Part shown: positions 1 through 7,905 of the stretch, piece by piece
How the letters are laid out: every line of letters begins with the position of its first letter
Numbering within the stretch: the first letter of the stretch is position 1
Origin: Pseudomonadota bacterium
GTDB taxonomy: Bacteria > Pseudomonadota > Alphaproteobacteria > Rhizobiales > Xanthobacteraceae
Reading direction: 5' to 3'
DNA length: 64,000 nucleotides
Assembly (NCBI GenBank): GCA_023387735.1
Contig: JAEWHP010000003.1
Location: 1 to 64,000 of the forward strand
Translations under genes and position numbers: made by a program
The notes under the pieces: model-generated
Databases searched by the model: none
What the model saw: only the letters and a program-made list of their open reading frames with translations
What the model was told of the DNA's origin: nothing

Positions 1-170
1 TTGATGCAGGTGTCGGTGCCGGGGATATAGAAGAAACCAGCACCATACAGGGAGCAGATCCTCACGTACTCGACCGCTTTGGCCTTGACGGGAAGATCGG
101 CTGCCTGAGCTCCGCTCATGGCGACCAGACCCGCCGCTGAGCCGAGAATAAGGCTCTTAACCATCTTCAT
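1..170 (-). CDS. Porin, N-terminal part (cut by window edge)
   Basis: Only the first 56 codons lie in the window; the gene continues beyond position 1. The start ATG (168-170, minus strand) follows a strong GGAGG ribosome site. The product opens with a signal peptide of about 23 residues (MKMVKSLILGSAAG... ending SGAQA), followed by ADLPVKAKAVEYVRICSLYG. That mature N-terminus is the usual beginning of the Porin_2 family of Rhizobiales outer-membrane trimeric porins, which let small hydrophilic solutes cross the outer membrane. The family call comes from this motif alone because the barrel is outside the window. Confidence 0.85.
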   Translation of the reverse strand, partial: MKMVKSLILGSAAGLVAMSGAQAADLPVKAKAVEYVRICSLYGAGFFYIPGTDTCI

Positions 171-1124
171 GTTAAACCTCCAAGTTGCTCTGTAGGGAAG
201 GTTCCGGATCCGCCGGGTGTGCGACACCCTAAGGTTGGTTCCCTTAATCCCCTGAAACCCGCTTAGTCGCTTCGCGCCTTCGGACACTCCCGCATGAACG
301 CGAGGGACTTAAGCGAACCACCTAAAACGGGACGACCTCGGGATGCCCCCCTCCGTCGCAAGATCACAATTACCGAGGACGCCTGCACAAGCAACATTGG
401 AACCGCTGTGAAGGCCTCGACTTGGCCCCTTTTCCATAGGGTGTTGCACAAATAACACGTGTTCGTGATTGAAATTTTTCCATAAGCTTCTGTTTTCATT
501 TGATGTTTTTGCTTGCCCGCATCTGACGCTCTAATGAATGCTGTAAGCGGTGAGGCAAGCCGCCTTCGGCGCCTGCGGCTTCGTCGAACCGAATCGAACG
601 CGACCTCGCCGAATCTGCATCACACAGACCGGAGCGATTCCCCTGATCCTCCACCTTATAAAGGAGGCAGCCGGGGGCCCTCGCGCAGGCTGCATTCACC
701 TTATAATAGAGTGCAGAGACCCATCGACGTCCGCATTCGGTTCGGGGTTTATTTGGGAGGCGGGTCAACCCGAAGTCCGCAAAGACGCTCTCTATTTGTG
801 ATTCTTATGGGTGATATCGGGGCTGAGATGGAACCCTGCCCTCCGGCACAGAGTTCGAACTCGACGCGATCCGAATCGAATTCATGCGATCTCGGGGCCG
901 TACGGAAAGCCCGGGACAACGGCCACTCCGACCTGTTGTTGCCCGAGCCGATGCGCACGAGTGGCGGCGAGCCTGCCCCCGGATCTGCAGGCGATCCGGC
1001 TCTTGAGCTTGGGCACCAAACAGGCCCTGCGAGTGCCCCCGTCCGTCATCGCCATCAAATGGCCCTGCGCAATCCACATCTGGTGCTTGCGGCGCGCCCC
1101 CGCGTCGGGCATATCCGCCCTCAT
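171..1124. other. Long gene-free stretch between porin gene and tRNA-Ser
   Basis: About 950 bases in which I cannot support a gene. Open frames exist on both strands (for example 513-1163 plus and 263-499 minus), but their translations are rich in Arg, Ser and Pro, lack recognisable motifs and have no convincing ribosome sites. The porin promoter should lie in the first few hundred bases. A perfect 10-bp palindrome AACACGTGTT at 454-463 could be a regulator site, but nothing else supports it. Confidence 0.5.
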
Positions 1125-1218
1125 GGAGCTGTGGCCGAGTGGCTGAAGGCGGCGGTTTGCTAAACCGTTATAGGGTTGTAAAGCCCTATCGAGGGTTCGA
1201 ATCCCTCCGGCTCCGCCA
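1125..1218 (+). tRNA. tRNA-Ser(GCU), CCA encoded
   Basis: A class II tRNA with a long variable arm. The acceptor stem GGAGCTG (1125-1131) pairs with CGGCTCC (1208-1214), followed by discriminator G and an encoded CCA at 1216-1218. The D-arm contains GTGGCCGAGTGG, the anticodon loop reads TTTGCTAAA giving anticodon GCU (serine, AGC/AGU codons), the variable arm is TATAGGGTTGTAAAGCCCTATC, and the T-arm is GAGGGTTCGAATCCCTC. All stems pair by eye. Confidence 0.97.
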
Positions 1219-1419
1219 TCAAGCAATTTGTCCAGCCCGGACACATAGGTAACAGGTCGCACCTGAGGCAACGGTGACAACCTCGTGCCTGACAGGTTGT
1301 GGAGCATTGCAGGCGGCCGTCGCAACCTTGATGTGAGCCCGCGGTTGCAGCGGACACGGATAGGAACGGGCTCCGATTCGACGCGTTGACGCGCGCCTCC
1401 CCCAACAAGGAGCTTTCTC

Positions 1420-1671
1420 ATGCGGTTGATCGTATCGATAGCAGTACTCGCCGTATCGACCTTGCCGGCGCTCGCCGATCGCCAAGTCACCGAGGACGAA
1501 CGTACAAAACTGGTCGCCGCGGTCCAGGCTGAAGGATGCTCCGGCGGCAAGCTCGAGTTCGATGACGATGATCAGCAGTTCGAGGTCGACGACGCCGTGT
1601 GCGCGGACGGAAAGAAGTACGACCTCAAGTTTGATCCGCAAATGAAGTTGAAGCGCAAAAATCTCGATTGA
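1420..1671 (+). CDS. Small secreted PepSY-like protein
   Basis: An 83-residue protein preceded by an AAGGAG ribosome site. Residues 1-19 (MRLIVSIAVLAVSTLPALA) form a clear cleavable signal peptide, so the product is likely periplasmic. The mature part is acidic, with two cysteines in EGCSGG and DAVCADGK that could form a disulfide, and a pattern (DERTKLVAAVQAEGCSGGK, later YDLKFD) resembling PepSY-type small periplasmic proteins. The function is unknown. The C-terminal KLKRKNLD is basic. It stands alone downstream of the tRNA. Confidence 0.8.
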   Translation: MRLIVSIAVLAVSTLPALADRQVTEDERTKLVAAVQAEGCSGGKLEFDDDDQQFEVDDAVCADGKKYDLKFDPQMKLKRKNLD

Positions 1672-1820
1672 GAGTGGCCACCGCGCCTGGTCGTCGGCGT
1701 GCCGTTGCGAACCGGTGACGACGCCTCGCTCCGCACCCGATGGAGACAGCCGCGACGGCGGCCGTCTCTCCACAGGGTGTCAGCGAATCGAAGACGCCTC
1801 ATCCGTCGTGACAGCGTAGA

Positions 1821-2087
1821 TCAGTGCGAGATCATCCACGCGCGGGCTTCGCGCTGTGCGGTCGCGATCTCTGCCTCCGACATCATCTCTGCGACCTCGC
1901 GGCGCATGGAGATCGCGTCGGCGCGTCCCTTCAGGGCCGCCAGATTGAACCATTTGTGCGCGGCCACCAGGTTGACCACGCCAGAACGGCCGCTGGCCCA
2001 ATACAGGCCGCGCTCGAACAGCACGTCCGGTATGGCGGTCGCTTCGACCGGCGTCGCCGCGTCGAGATCAAATTGCCCCTGAAACAT
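1821..2087 (-). CDS. Sel1-repeat-like small protein
   Basis: An 88-residue protein. I chose ATG at 2087 because AAGGGG sits 8 nt before it; a GTG three codons upstream overlaps that ribosome site. The sequence ERGLYWASGRSG...NLVAAHKWFNLAALKG matches the Sel1-like (TPR-related) helical repeat, where the A-A-x-W-x-x-A-A-x-x-G pattern is diagnostic. Such repeats mediate protein-protein contacts. The C-terminal half is a charged helix (MRREVAEMMSEAEIATAQREA). There is no signal peptide, so it is probably cytoplasmic. Confidence 0.8.
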   Translation of the reverse strand: MFQGQFDLDAATPVEATAIPDVLFERGLYWASGRSGVVNLVAAHKWFNLAALKGRADAISMRREVAEMMSEAEIATAQREARAWMISH

Positions 2088-2854
2088 TTGCAGCACCCCT
2101 TTTTATCGTTGCCGCCCTCCCCCGAGGGCGGCCCCTGTCCACTGTTGAAACGCCTGTTCATCCCGGCGCGCGATCCTTCAGACCGGATCGGGCGCGTGCC
2201 GTTTACCGGCTTGTTGGGGTGATCATGGCCGATCAAATTTGAAGGGCAGTTTAAGGTTCGCGATAAACGGGGTGTAAACGTGCGCACGGCGCGGCCGAAC
2301 ACGGAATCGCAGAAGTGCCTGCGGCACAGCGGGAAATCGCGATTGGTGAAGTTCGGTTTACCCTGCCGGTTGGCGGAACGATAACCATTGCCGCAAACGT
2401 CGGCGACATCGTCCGAGGGATCGCGAACAGGATGAGCGGCGGTGTCCCAAAATCGGTCGACACCTGCGGGCGGTCAAAATGAAATCGAGGGGATGACAGC
2501 CGGGCGCCGGATTTGCGGGGCAATCGGAGCAGGCGCTCCGGGGAAAAAACTCCCGGGGAAACACGAAGGTTCCGGAGAGCGAGGGCGTCGGCGAACACGT
2601 CAGGACCAGATCTCATTCCGGGCGTTTGGCCCGGTGAAATTGCGAACCTCTTTGGGAGGTCCGCACCGAACGAAGAAAACCTGTTTCTTCTGCCGGACCG
2701 GTTTGAAGGAGCGAACTCCCCCGAAAGACGATCCAGCCGTTTGACCTGATGTCTCGCCGACACCCTCTTTCGTCGACCAGAGCCTTCAGACGTTCATCCG
2801 GGGCTCGTGTGACGTGCCGGCATCAAGCCGCCGGCAATTCTTGAAGAAGCAAAC
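2088..2854. other. Gene-free stretch with no supported coding sequence
   Basis: Open frames occur on both strands (2251-2763 minus, 2442-2744 plus) but neither has a ribosome site or recognisable protein motif, and their composition is Arg/Ser/Pro-rich. A 71-codon open frame at 2267-2482 plus has more protein-like content (EVRFTLPVGGTITIAANVGD) but no ATG before residue 50 and could be a gene remnant. I see no repeats or RNA genes here. Confidence 0.4.
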
Positions 2855-2947
2855 TTACTTCTTCTTCTTGGCGACCTTGCGGGTCTTCTTCGCAGTCTTC
2901 TTCACTGCGCTCTTCGCCTTCTTCGCCTTCTTCGCTTTCTTGGCCAT
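2855..2947 (-). CDS. Lysine-rich 30-residue basic protein (histone H1-tail-like)
   Basis: A complete 30-codon gene with ATG at 2947, preceded by a near-perfect AGGAGG seven nucleotides upstream, and TAA at 2855-2857. The product begins MAKKAKKAKKAKSAVKKTAK and ends RKVAKKKK: 17 of 30 residues are Lys, the rest mostly Ala, Val and Thr. Such KKA/AKK repeats resemble histone H1 or AlgP-type tails and likely bind DNA or RNA electrostatically. It matches the Lys/Ala tails of TopA and RNase R encoded elsewhere in this window. It is a stand-alone gene. The function is inferred only from composition. Confidence 0.75.
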   Translation of the reverse strand: MAKKAKKAKKAKSAVKKTAKKTRKVAKKKK

Positions 2948-3491
2948 GTTGCCCTCCTAATAAAGAGATGACTTTAGTCGCTGCGTGCATTCGGGAATCG
3001 AAATGCACTACATTCCGAATACACCAACGCACTCAAAAAAACAGCGTCCCGCTTAAGGAAGTGTTGACGAGCAAAAGTGAGAGCGCGCGAAGCGGTGAAA
3101 TCGGCGACACATCGACACGTACGCATGCCGATGCAAAAAAGGCCGCAACGATCGACGTCGTCACTCGTCAATATTGAAGGAATCGCTTTCACTGCAGTGC
3201 TTTTTTGAATCGCGCAGTTGACGATCGACATTCGATCGATGTCGCTGCGACTCAGCGGGAGTGTCAAAATGACGTTTGCACGGACTCTGAGTCGCAAGCT
3301 TTGGCAATAAAAAAATTTTCACAGTTAATGCGCTCGCGTCTCATCGACCGCTCGCCAAAACCGGATTCTCGGGCGAAACGCGACCGCCGATTCGGAGGCG
3401 CGTCTTGAATTCCGATGTTGGATTTCGGATCGCGAAGAACGATCGACGCATGCTCGCGTGCATCGATCGCGGTGTCACCAACGATGGAGTC
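2948..3491. other. Gene-free AT-richer stretch upstream of the lysine-rich gene
   Basis: No supported gene. The sequence is AT-richer than its surroundings (for example AATAAAAAAATTTTC near 3306) and full of short GATCGA/CGATCG motifs, with an imperfect inverted repeat around 3226-3244 and a hairpin at about 3438-3465. The promoter of the lysine-rich protein gene must lie near 2960-3050. An open frame at 3205-3408 has no ribosome site and no motif. Confidence 0.4.
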
Positions 3492-3506
3492 GTCCCGTTA
3501 CGGGAC
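3492..3506 (-). terminator. Short hairpin after gatB
   Basis: GTCCCG-TTA-CGGGAC forms a 6-bp perfect stem with a 3-nt loop just 5 bases beyond the gatB stop codon. There is no T-run, so it may be a weak or Rho-assisted terminator or an mRNA 3' end stabiliser. Confidence 0.4.
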
Positions 3507-3510
3507 GCTT

Positions 3511-4995
3511 TCAGATGCCGAGCTTCGCCTTCAGGAGATCGTTGACCGCTTGCGGGTTGGCCTTGCCGCCCGATGACTTCATCACCTGACCGACGAACCA
3601 GCCGGCGAGTTGCGGCTTCGCTTTCGCCTGCGCGACCTTGTCCGGATTGGCGGCGATGATGTCGTCGACGACCTTTTCGATCGCCCCGAGATCCGTCACC
3701 TGCTTCATGCCGCGCGCCTCGACCAGCGCACGCGGGTCGCCGCCTTCGGTCCAGACGATCTCGAAAAGGTCCTTTGCGATCTTCCCGGAGATGGTGCCCT
3801 CGCCGATCAGATCGACGATCGCGGCGAGCTGCGCCGCCGACACCGGCGAGGCCGAAATGTCGCGGCCCTCCTTGTTGAGACGGCCGAACAGCTCGTTGAT
3901 CACCCAGTTGGCCGCGAGCTTGCCGTCGCGCGCCTTGTCGGCGAGGCCGATGAGCACCGTCTCGTAGAAATCCGCGCTCTCGCGCTCGGCGACCAGCACG
4001 CCGGCGTCGTAGGCCGACAGCCCAAAACTCTCGATGAAGCGGGCCTTCTTCTGGTCCGGCAATTCCGGCAGCTGCGACTTCAGCTCATCGACATAGGCTT
4101 GCGTGAACTCGAGCGGCAGCAGGTCGGGATCCGGGAAATAGCGATAGTCGTGCGCCTCTTCCTTGGAACGCATCGACCGGGTCTCGCCCTTGTTGGGGTC
4201 GAACAGCCGCGTCTCCTGGTCGATCGCGCCGCCCTCCTCGATGATTTCGATCTGGCGCCGCGCCTCGTACTCGATCGCCTGCCCGATGAAGTTGATCGAG
4301 TTCATGTTCTTGATCTCGCATCGGGTGCCGAGCGGCCCGCCCGGCTTGCGCACGGACACGTTGACGTCGGCGCGCAACGAGCCCTTCTCCATGTCGCCGT
4401 CGCAGGTGCCGAGATAGCGCAGGATCGAGCGCAACTTGGTCACATAGGCCTTGGCCTGCTCGGCGTCGCGGATGTCGGGCTTGGAGACAATCTCCATCAG
4501 CGCCACGCCGCAGCGGTTAAGGTCGACATAGGACATGGTCGGCGACTGGTCATGCAGCAATTTGCCGGCATCCTGCTCCAGGTGCAGCCGCTCGATCCCG
4601 ATGGTCGCGGTCCTGCCGCCGTCGAGTTCGACCACGACCTCGCCCTCGCCGACGATGGGCGACTTGTACTGGCTGATCTGGTAGCCCTGCGGCGAGTCCG
4701 GATAGAAATAGTTCTTGCGGTCGAACACCGAGCGCAGATTGATCTGCGCGTTGAGGCCCAACCCGGTCGTGACAGCCTGCCTGACGCATTCCTCGTTGAT
4801 GACGGGCAGCATGCCCGGCATTGCGGCGTCGACCAGCGACACATGGCTGTTGGGCTCACCGCCGAACTCGGTCGAGGCGCCCGAGAACAGCTTGGACTTC
4901 GAGGTGACCTGGGCGTGCACCTCCATCCCGATGACGACTTCCCAGTCGCCGGTCTGGCCCTTGATCAGTTTTCCAGGTTTCACAGTCGCGTTCAT
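3511..4995 (-). CDS. gatB: Asp/Glu-tRNA amidotransferase subunit B
   Basis: A 494-residue protein. With GatA and GatC it converts misacylated Glu-tRNA(Gln) and Asp-tRNA(Asn) to Gln-tRNA and Asn-tRNA, using ammonia delivered from GatA; GatB binds the tRNA and activates it with ATP. Diagnostic stretches are WEVVIGMEVHAQV near residue 20, the cradle-domain signature FYPDSPQGYQISQ near residue 98, and EIKNMNSI in the middle. The C-terminal YqeY-like tail ends GKANPQAVNDLLKAKLGI. The start ATG at 4995 (MNATVKPGK) overlaps the stop of the upstream small gene as ATGA, so it is translationally coupled. An in-frame start further upstream is less likely. Length is normal for the family. Confidence 0.97.
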   Translation of the reverse strand: MNATVKPGKLIKGQTGDWEVVIGMEVHAQVTSKSKLFSGASTEFGGEPNSHVSLVDAAMPGMLPVINEECVRQAVTTGLGLNAQINLRSVFDRKNYFYPDSPQGYQISQYKSPIVGEGEVVVELDGGRTATIGIERLHLEQDAGKLLHDQSPTMSYVDLNRCGVALMEIVSKPDIRDAEQAKAYVTKLRSILRYLGTCDGDMEKGSLRADVNVSVRKPGGPLGTRCEIKNMNSINFIGQAIEYEARRQIEIIEEGGAIDQETRLFDPNKGETRSMRSKEEAHDYRYFPDPDLLPLEFTQAYVDELKSQLPELPDQKKARFIESFGLSAYDAGVLVAERESADFYETVLIGLADKARDGKLAANWVINELFGRLNKEGRDISASPVSAAQLAAIVDLIGEGTISGKIAKDLFEIVWTEGGDPRALVEARGMKQVTDLGAIEKVVDDIIAANPDKVAQAKAKPQLAGWFVGQVMKSSGGKANPQAVNDLLKAKLGI

Positions 4996-5285
4996 GCTTT
5001 TCCACTCCCGAGCAGCGCGGACACGATCCGCTCCCATTCGGCTTCCAGAGAATCCTTCGCCACCGGCTGGCTCGCCTGTCGATACCAGTAGCCGGCATTG
5101 CCGAGATCGCCTTCGACCCGATGCAGATAGGCGTGCACCCAGGCGGAGTTGGCACAGCGCTCGTCCTGTACGATCTTGTGCGCGCGATCCCAGTCACCCT
5201 TGGCCGCCCACCACATGGCCGCGAGCGGCGGCGGCAGCGCCTGTTCCGGCGCCGCGTCAGCGAGGCTGGCGCGGAAATCCGCCAT
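4992..5285 (-). CDS. Small conserved-looking protein between gatA and gatB
   Basis: A 97-residue protein, MADFRASLADAAPEQALPPP... ending ALLGSGKA. Its stop codon overlaps the gatB start (ATGA) and its start lies 3 bases after the gatA stop, so it is embedded in the gat operon. The middle reads WWAAKGDWDRAHKIVQDE...AWVHAYLHRVEGDLGNAGYWY, a helical pattern reminiscent of TPR-type packing with many tryptophans. No signal peptide is present. The function is unknown; its position suggests a role linked to the amidotransferase, or simply cotranscription. Confidence 0.85.
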   Translation of the reverse strand: MADFRASLADAAPEQALPPPLAAMWWAAKGDWDRAHKIVQDERCANSAWVHAYLHRVEGDLGNAGYWYRQASQPVAKDSLEAEWERIVSALLGSGKA

Positions 5286-5288
5286 CGC

Positions 5289-6764
5289 TCACCACCATTT
5301 CGGCGGCGTGAACCGTCCGGCCGCCTGTTCGATGATTTCACCGAGCGAGAACAGCGTCTCTTCGTCGAACGGACGCCCGATCAGTTGCAGGCCGAGCGGC
5401 AAGCCCTGCGCATCCTTGCCGGCCGGCACGGCGATGCCCGGCAGCCCCGCCATATTCACCGTCACGGTAAAAATGTCGTTGAGATACATCTCGACCGGAT
5501 CGGCGCCACCCTTCTCGCCGACACCGAAGGCTGCCGACGGCGTCGCCGGCGTCAGGATCGCGTTGACGCCCCTGGCGAAGCAGTCCTCAAAATCCTTCTT
5601 GATCAGCGTGCGCACTTTCTGCGCGCGCAGATAATAGGCGTCGTAATAGCCCGCGGAGAGCACATAGGTCCCGATCATCACGCGGCGGCGCACTTCATCG
5701 CCAAAGCCCTCGGCACGGGTATTCTCGTAGAGTTCGCCGATCGAGCGGCCCGGCTCTCGCAGGCCGTACCGCACACCGTCATAGCGCGCGAGGTTCGACG
5801 ATGCTTCCGCAGGCGCGACGATATAATAGGCCGGCAGCGCGTATTTGGTGTGCGGCAGCGACACCTCGACAAGCTCGGCACCGGCCGCCTTGAGCCACGC
5901 CGCGCCCTCGCTCCAGAGCTTCTCGATTTCCGCGGGCATGCCGTCGAGGCGATACTCCTTCGGGATACCGATCTTCATGCCCTTGACGGATTTTCCGATC
6001 GCGGCCTCGTAGTCCGGCACAGGGCGATCGACCGAGGTGGTGTCCTTGGGATCGTGCCCGGCCATCGAGCGCATCAGGATCGCAGCGTCGCGATTGGTGC
6101 GCGCGATCGGACCGGCCTGGTCGAGCGATGATGCGAACGCCACGATGCCCCAGCGCGAGCAGCGCCCGTAGGTCGGCTTGACGCCGACGGTCGCGGTGAA
6201 CGCGGCCGGCTGGCGGATCGAACCGCCGGTGTCGGTCGCGGTCGCGCCCATGCAGAGCAGCGCCGCCACCGCGGACGCCGATCCGCCGGAGGAACCGCCC
6301 GGCACCAGCGTGGTGTTCGAGCCTTCGCGTCGCCACGGATTGACCACCGGGCCGAAGCACGAGGTCTCGTTCGACGAGCCCATCGCGAACTCGTCATTGT
6401 TGAGCTTGCCCAGCATCACGGCGCCATCGCGCCAGAGCTGCGAGGTCACGGTCGATTCGTAGGGCGGCACAAAATTGCCGAGGATTTTTGAGCACGCCGT
6501 GGTGCGAACGTCTTTCGTCGCGAACAGGTCCTTGATGCCGAGCGGAATGCCCGCAAGCGGACCGCCCTCGCCCCGGGCGATCCTGGCGTCGACGGCGCGC
6601 GCCATGTCGCGGGCCTGGTCCGGCGTCTCCAGGATGAAGGCATTGAGCGAACGCGCCGCCTCGATTGCGGCGAGATGCGCATCCGTCAGTTCAAGCGAGG
6701 TGAAAGACTTGCTCGCGAGGCCTTCGCGGGCCTCGGCGATCGTCAGCGATGTCAGGTCGGTCAT
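5289..6764 (-). CDS. gatA: Asp/Glu-tRNA amidotransferase subunit A
   Basis: A 491-residue amidase-signature enzyme that hydrolyses glutamine to supply ammonia to GatB. The Ser-cisSer-Lys triad is visible: Lys78 in GIPLGIKDLF, cis-Ser158 in PGGSSGGSAS and nucleophile Ser182 in TDTGGSIRQPA. Spacing between the two serines (24) matches characterised GatA proteins. Length is typical. The start ATG (6762-6764) overlaps the stop of the upstream 70-residue gene as ATGA, indicating translational coupling. The downstream small gene follows after 3 bases. The order on the minus strand is gatC, small gene, gatA, small gene, gatB. Confidence 0.98.
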   Translation of the reverse strand: MTDLTSLTIAEAREGLASKSFTSLELTDAHLAAIEAARSLNAFILETPDQARDMARAVDARIARGEGGPLAGIPLGIKDLFATKDVRTTACSKILGNFVPPYESTVTSQLWRDGAVMLGKLNNDEFAMGSSNETSCFGPVVNPWRREGSNTTLVPGGSSGGSASAVAALLCMGATATDTGGSIRQPAAFTATVGVKPTYGRCSRWGIVAFASSLDQAGPIARTNRDAAILMRSMAGHDPKDTTSVDRPVPDYEAAIGKSVKGMKIGIPKEYRLDGMPAEIEKLWSEGAAWLKAAGAELVEVSLPHTKYALPAYYIVAPAEASSNLARYDGVRYGLREPGRSIGELYENTRAEGFGDEVRRRVMIGTYVLSAGYYDAYYLRAQKVRTLIKKDFEDCFARGVNAILTPATPSAAFGVGEKGGADPVEMYLNDIFTVTVNMAGLPGIAVPAGKDAQGLPLGLQLIGRPFDEETLFSLGEIIEQAAGRFTPPKWW

Positions 6765-6973
6765 TTATTGATCGGGCTGCAGAAGAATGGAGAAAGCGTC
6801 TTGTCGTTGGCCGGGTCGTCCGATTTCGGCCGCGTCCGTTCATCGGCCTCGAGCGCATCGAGAAGAACGTCCATCGCCTTGTCGGGATCGACGGCCTTGC
6901 CCTGCCGCTCCATCGCGTCGAGGTAATTCATGTAGGCCTGATAGGCCTTTTCATCGTCGCAGAGCAGACACAT
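6761..6973 (-). CDS. Small protein with N-terminal CxxC, coupled to gatA
   Basis: A 70-residue protein beginning MCLLCDDEKAYQAYMNYLDA and ending LSPFFCSPINK. The opening CxxC plus a third Cys near the C-terminus could bind metal or be redox-active. The central part is acidic and helical (DPDKAMDVLLDALEADE). Its stop overlaps the gatA ATG. No strong ribosome site precedes it. The function is unknown. It lies between gatC and gatA, so it is presumably expressed with the amidotransferase. Confidence 0.8.
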   Translation of the reverse strand: MCLLCDDEKAYQAYMNYLDAMERQGKAVDPDKAMDVLLDALEADERTRPKSDDPANDKTLSPFFCSPINK

Positions 6974-6995
6974 CGGAAGACTCTTTTTGTTTGAT

Positions 6996-7039
6996 GCGTT
7001 TCTTCACGCGAACCGGTACCCACTTCGCTTGAAAACGCT
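6996..7039. repeat. REP-like palindromic element, copy 1
   Basis: A 44-bp imperfect palindrome starting GCGTTTC and ending GAAAACGC, with inner arms around ACCGGTACC. A second copy at 61295-61338 shares the core ACGCGAACCGGT and CCACTTCGCT. It lies in the gap between gatC and the CxxC gene, so it would be transcribed inside the operon and could form a stem-loop that affects mRNA stability. Confidence 0.7.
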
Positions 7040-7044
7040 ATGCC

Positions 7045-7332
7045 CTACTCCACCACCTTCGGCACCAGGAAGAAATGGTTCTGCGTTTCAGGCGCGTTCC
7101 TGACGATGTCGCCGGGGATCTCGCCGTCATTGACCACGTCGGCACGCTTCTTCATTTCCATCGGGGTCACCGAGGTCATGGGTTCGACGCCGTCCACATT
7201 CACTTCCGAAAGCTGCTCCACGAACGCGAGCATGGCGTTCAGCTCACCCTGAAGGTGGGGAACTTCGGCCTCGGTAACCGCAATCCGCGCCAGATGCGCG
7301 ATGCGGCGGACGGTGGCGGCATCAACGGACAT
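7045..7332 (-). CDS. gatC: Asp/Glu-tRNA amidotransferase subunit C
   Basis: A 95-residue protein that stabilises the GatA-GatB complex by wrapping around their interface. It begins MSVDAATVRRIAHLARI, contains LSEVNVDGVEPMTSVTPM and ends NHFFLVPKVVE, all typical of GatC. The ATG at 7332 is chosen because homologues start at this point and GAGG lies upstream; the frame remains open further upstream without family resemblance. It is the first gene of the gat cluster, separated from the next gene by a palindromic repeat. Confidence 0.96.
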   Translation of the reverse strand: MSVDAATVRRIAHLARIAVTEAEVPHLQGELNAMLAFVEQLSEVNVDGVEPMTSVTPMEMKKRADVVNDGEIPGDIVRNAPETQNHFFLVPKVVE

Positions 7333-7605
7333 ATATATATGGGCCTCAAACGGGGAATTCGCATCCGCCGTATAGCAGAGGCCGCTTTTGCGCCGCAACC
7401 GCGGGAACAGGTCGCACCGCCCGAATATCTGGCTTTCGGGGTCGAAAGGTGCTCCGCGCGGGGCGTCAGCGGCCTCACGGGGATTTGTGCCTGAAGCACG
7501 GAATCCTCGGCGCTGCCCCCCTGACGAAACCATTTTCGCGCCCCACGTAGTCGTCCTGAAACAGTCGGGGGGTGTAGTTGCGGCCATAACATGGGAGGCC
7601 GTGTC

Positions 7606-7716
7606 ATGACGCCCATCGAAAACGGTGGCGCCGGGTCGGAAAGCTGGGATCCCGCCCTCTGGTCAATCGGGACCGTCCTTGGCGCTGCGATCGTCTACCT
7701 CGCCTGCCTGAGCTGA
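7606..7716 (+). CDS. Tiny single-pass membrane protein
   Basis: A 36-residue product, MTPIENGGAGSESWDPALWS followed by the hydrophobic segment IGTVLGAAIVYLACLS. GGGAGG lies 6-7 nt before the ATG, which favours this start over an in-frame ATG five codons upstream. One transmembrane helix spans roughly residues 20-36. There is no recognised family. It is close to the next small gene (18 bases), so the two may be cotranscribed. Confidence 0.65.
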   Translation: MTPIENGGAGSESWDPALWSIGTVLGAAIVYLACLS

Positions 7717-7734
7717 CAAATGTGAGTAAGTGCA

Positions 7735-7905
7735 ATGCCCGAGACCCAGGCCAAGATCCTTCGGAAAAAGGCGGAAATGTTCGAAGCGCGCGCCGAGAGC
7801 GCGACCGATCCAATCTCCCGCCAGCACTACAAGGAGATGGCCGCGCATTACCGATCGCTGGCCGCCGAACATCTGGACGTCAGGCGGGACGAACCGGCGC
7901 ACTAG
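7735..7905 (+). CDS. Small helical protein of unknown function
   Basis: A 56-residue protein, MPETQAKILRKKAEMFEARA... ending DEPAH. The composition is that of a charged amphipathic helix pair (KAEMFEARAESA and YKEMAAHYRSLAAEH), with no cysteines and no membrane segment. Proteins of this length and pattern are common in Bradyrhizobium as unnamed small proteins. The ribosome site is weak. It lies 18 bases after the tiny membrane protein gene. Confidence 0.7.
   Translation: MPETQAKILRKKAEMFEARAESATDPISRQHYKEMAAHYRSLAAEHLDVRRDEPAH

Noticed and set aside
513..1163. 216-codon plus-strand frame before the tRNA
   Set aside because: Runs into the tRNA itself, is Arg/Ser-rich, has no ribosome site and no recognisable motif.
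1160..1408. Minus-strand frame with EGFEPSIGLYNPITV
   Set aside because: Another antisense reading of tRNA-Ser, recognised as an annotation artefact.
1218..1420. Possible integration site at the tRNA-Ser 3' end
   Set aside because: No repeated tRNA 3' sequence, integrase or atypical composition was seen downstream in the window.
882..1550. Long minus-strand open frame running through tRNA-Ser
   Set aside because: Its middle (GGIRTLDRALQPYNGLA) is the antisense translation of the tRNA, a well-known false protein in databases. No ribosome site or family motif.
2267..2482. 71-codon frame with protein-like content
   Set aside because: No start codon in the first part, no ribosome site, and no family match by eye; possible gene remnant only.
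2251..2763. 170-codon minus-strand frame
   Set aside because: Composition is unlike real proteins here and no start signal is seen; left as non-coding.
3610..5091. 493-codon frame antisense to gatB
   Set aside because: gatB is unmistakable on the other strand; long antisense frames are common at this GC content.
7331..7340. Short AT dinucleotide run before gatC
   Set aside because: Only five repeats, overlapping the gatC start codon and upstream sequence; too short to call a functional repeat.
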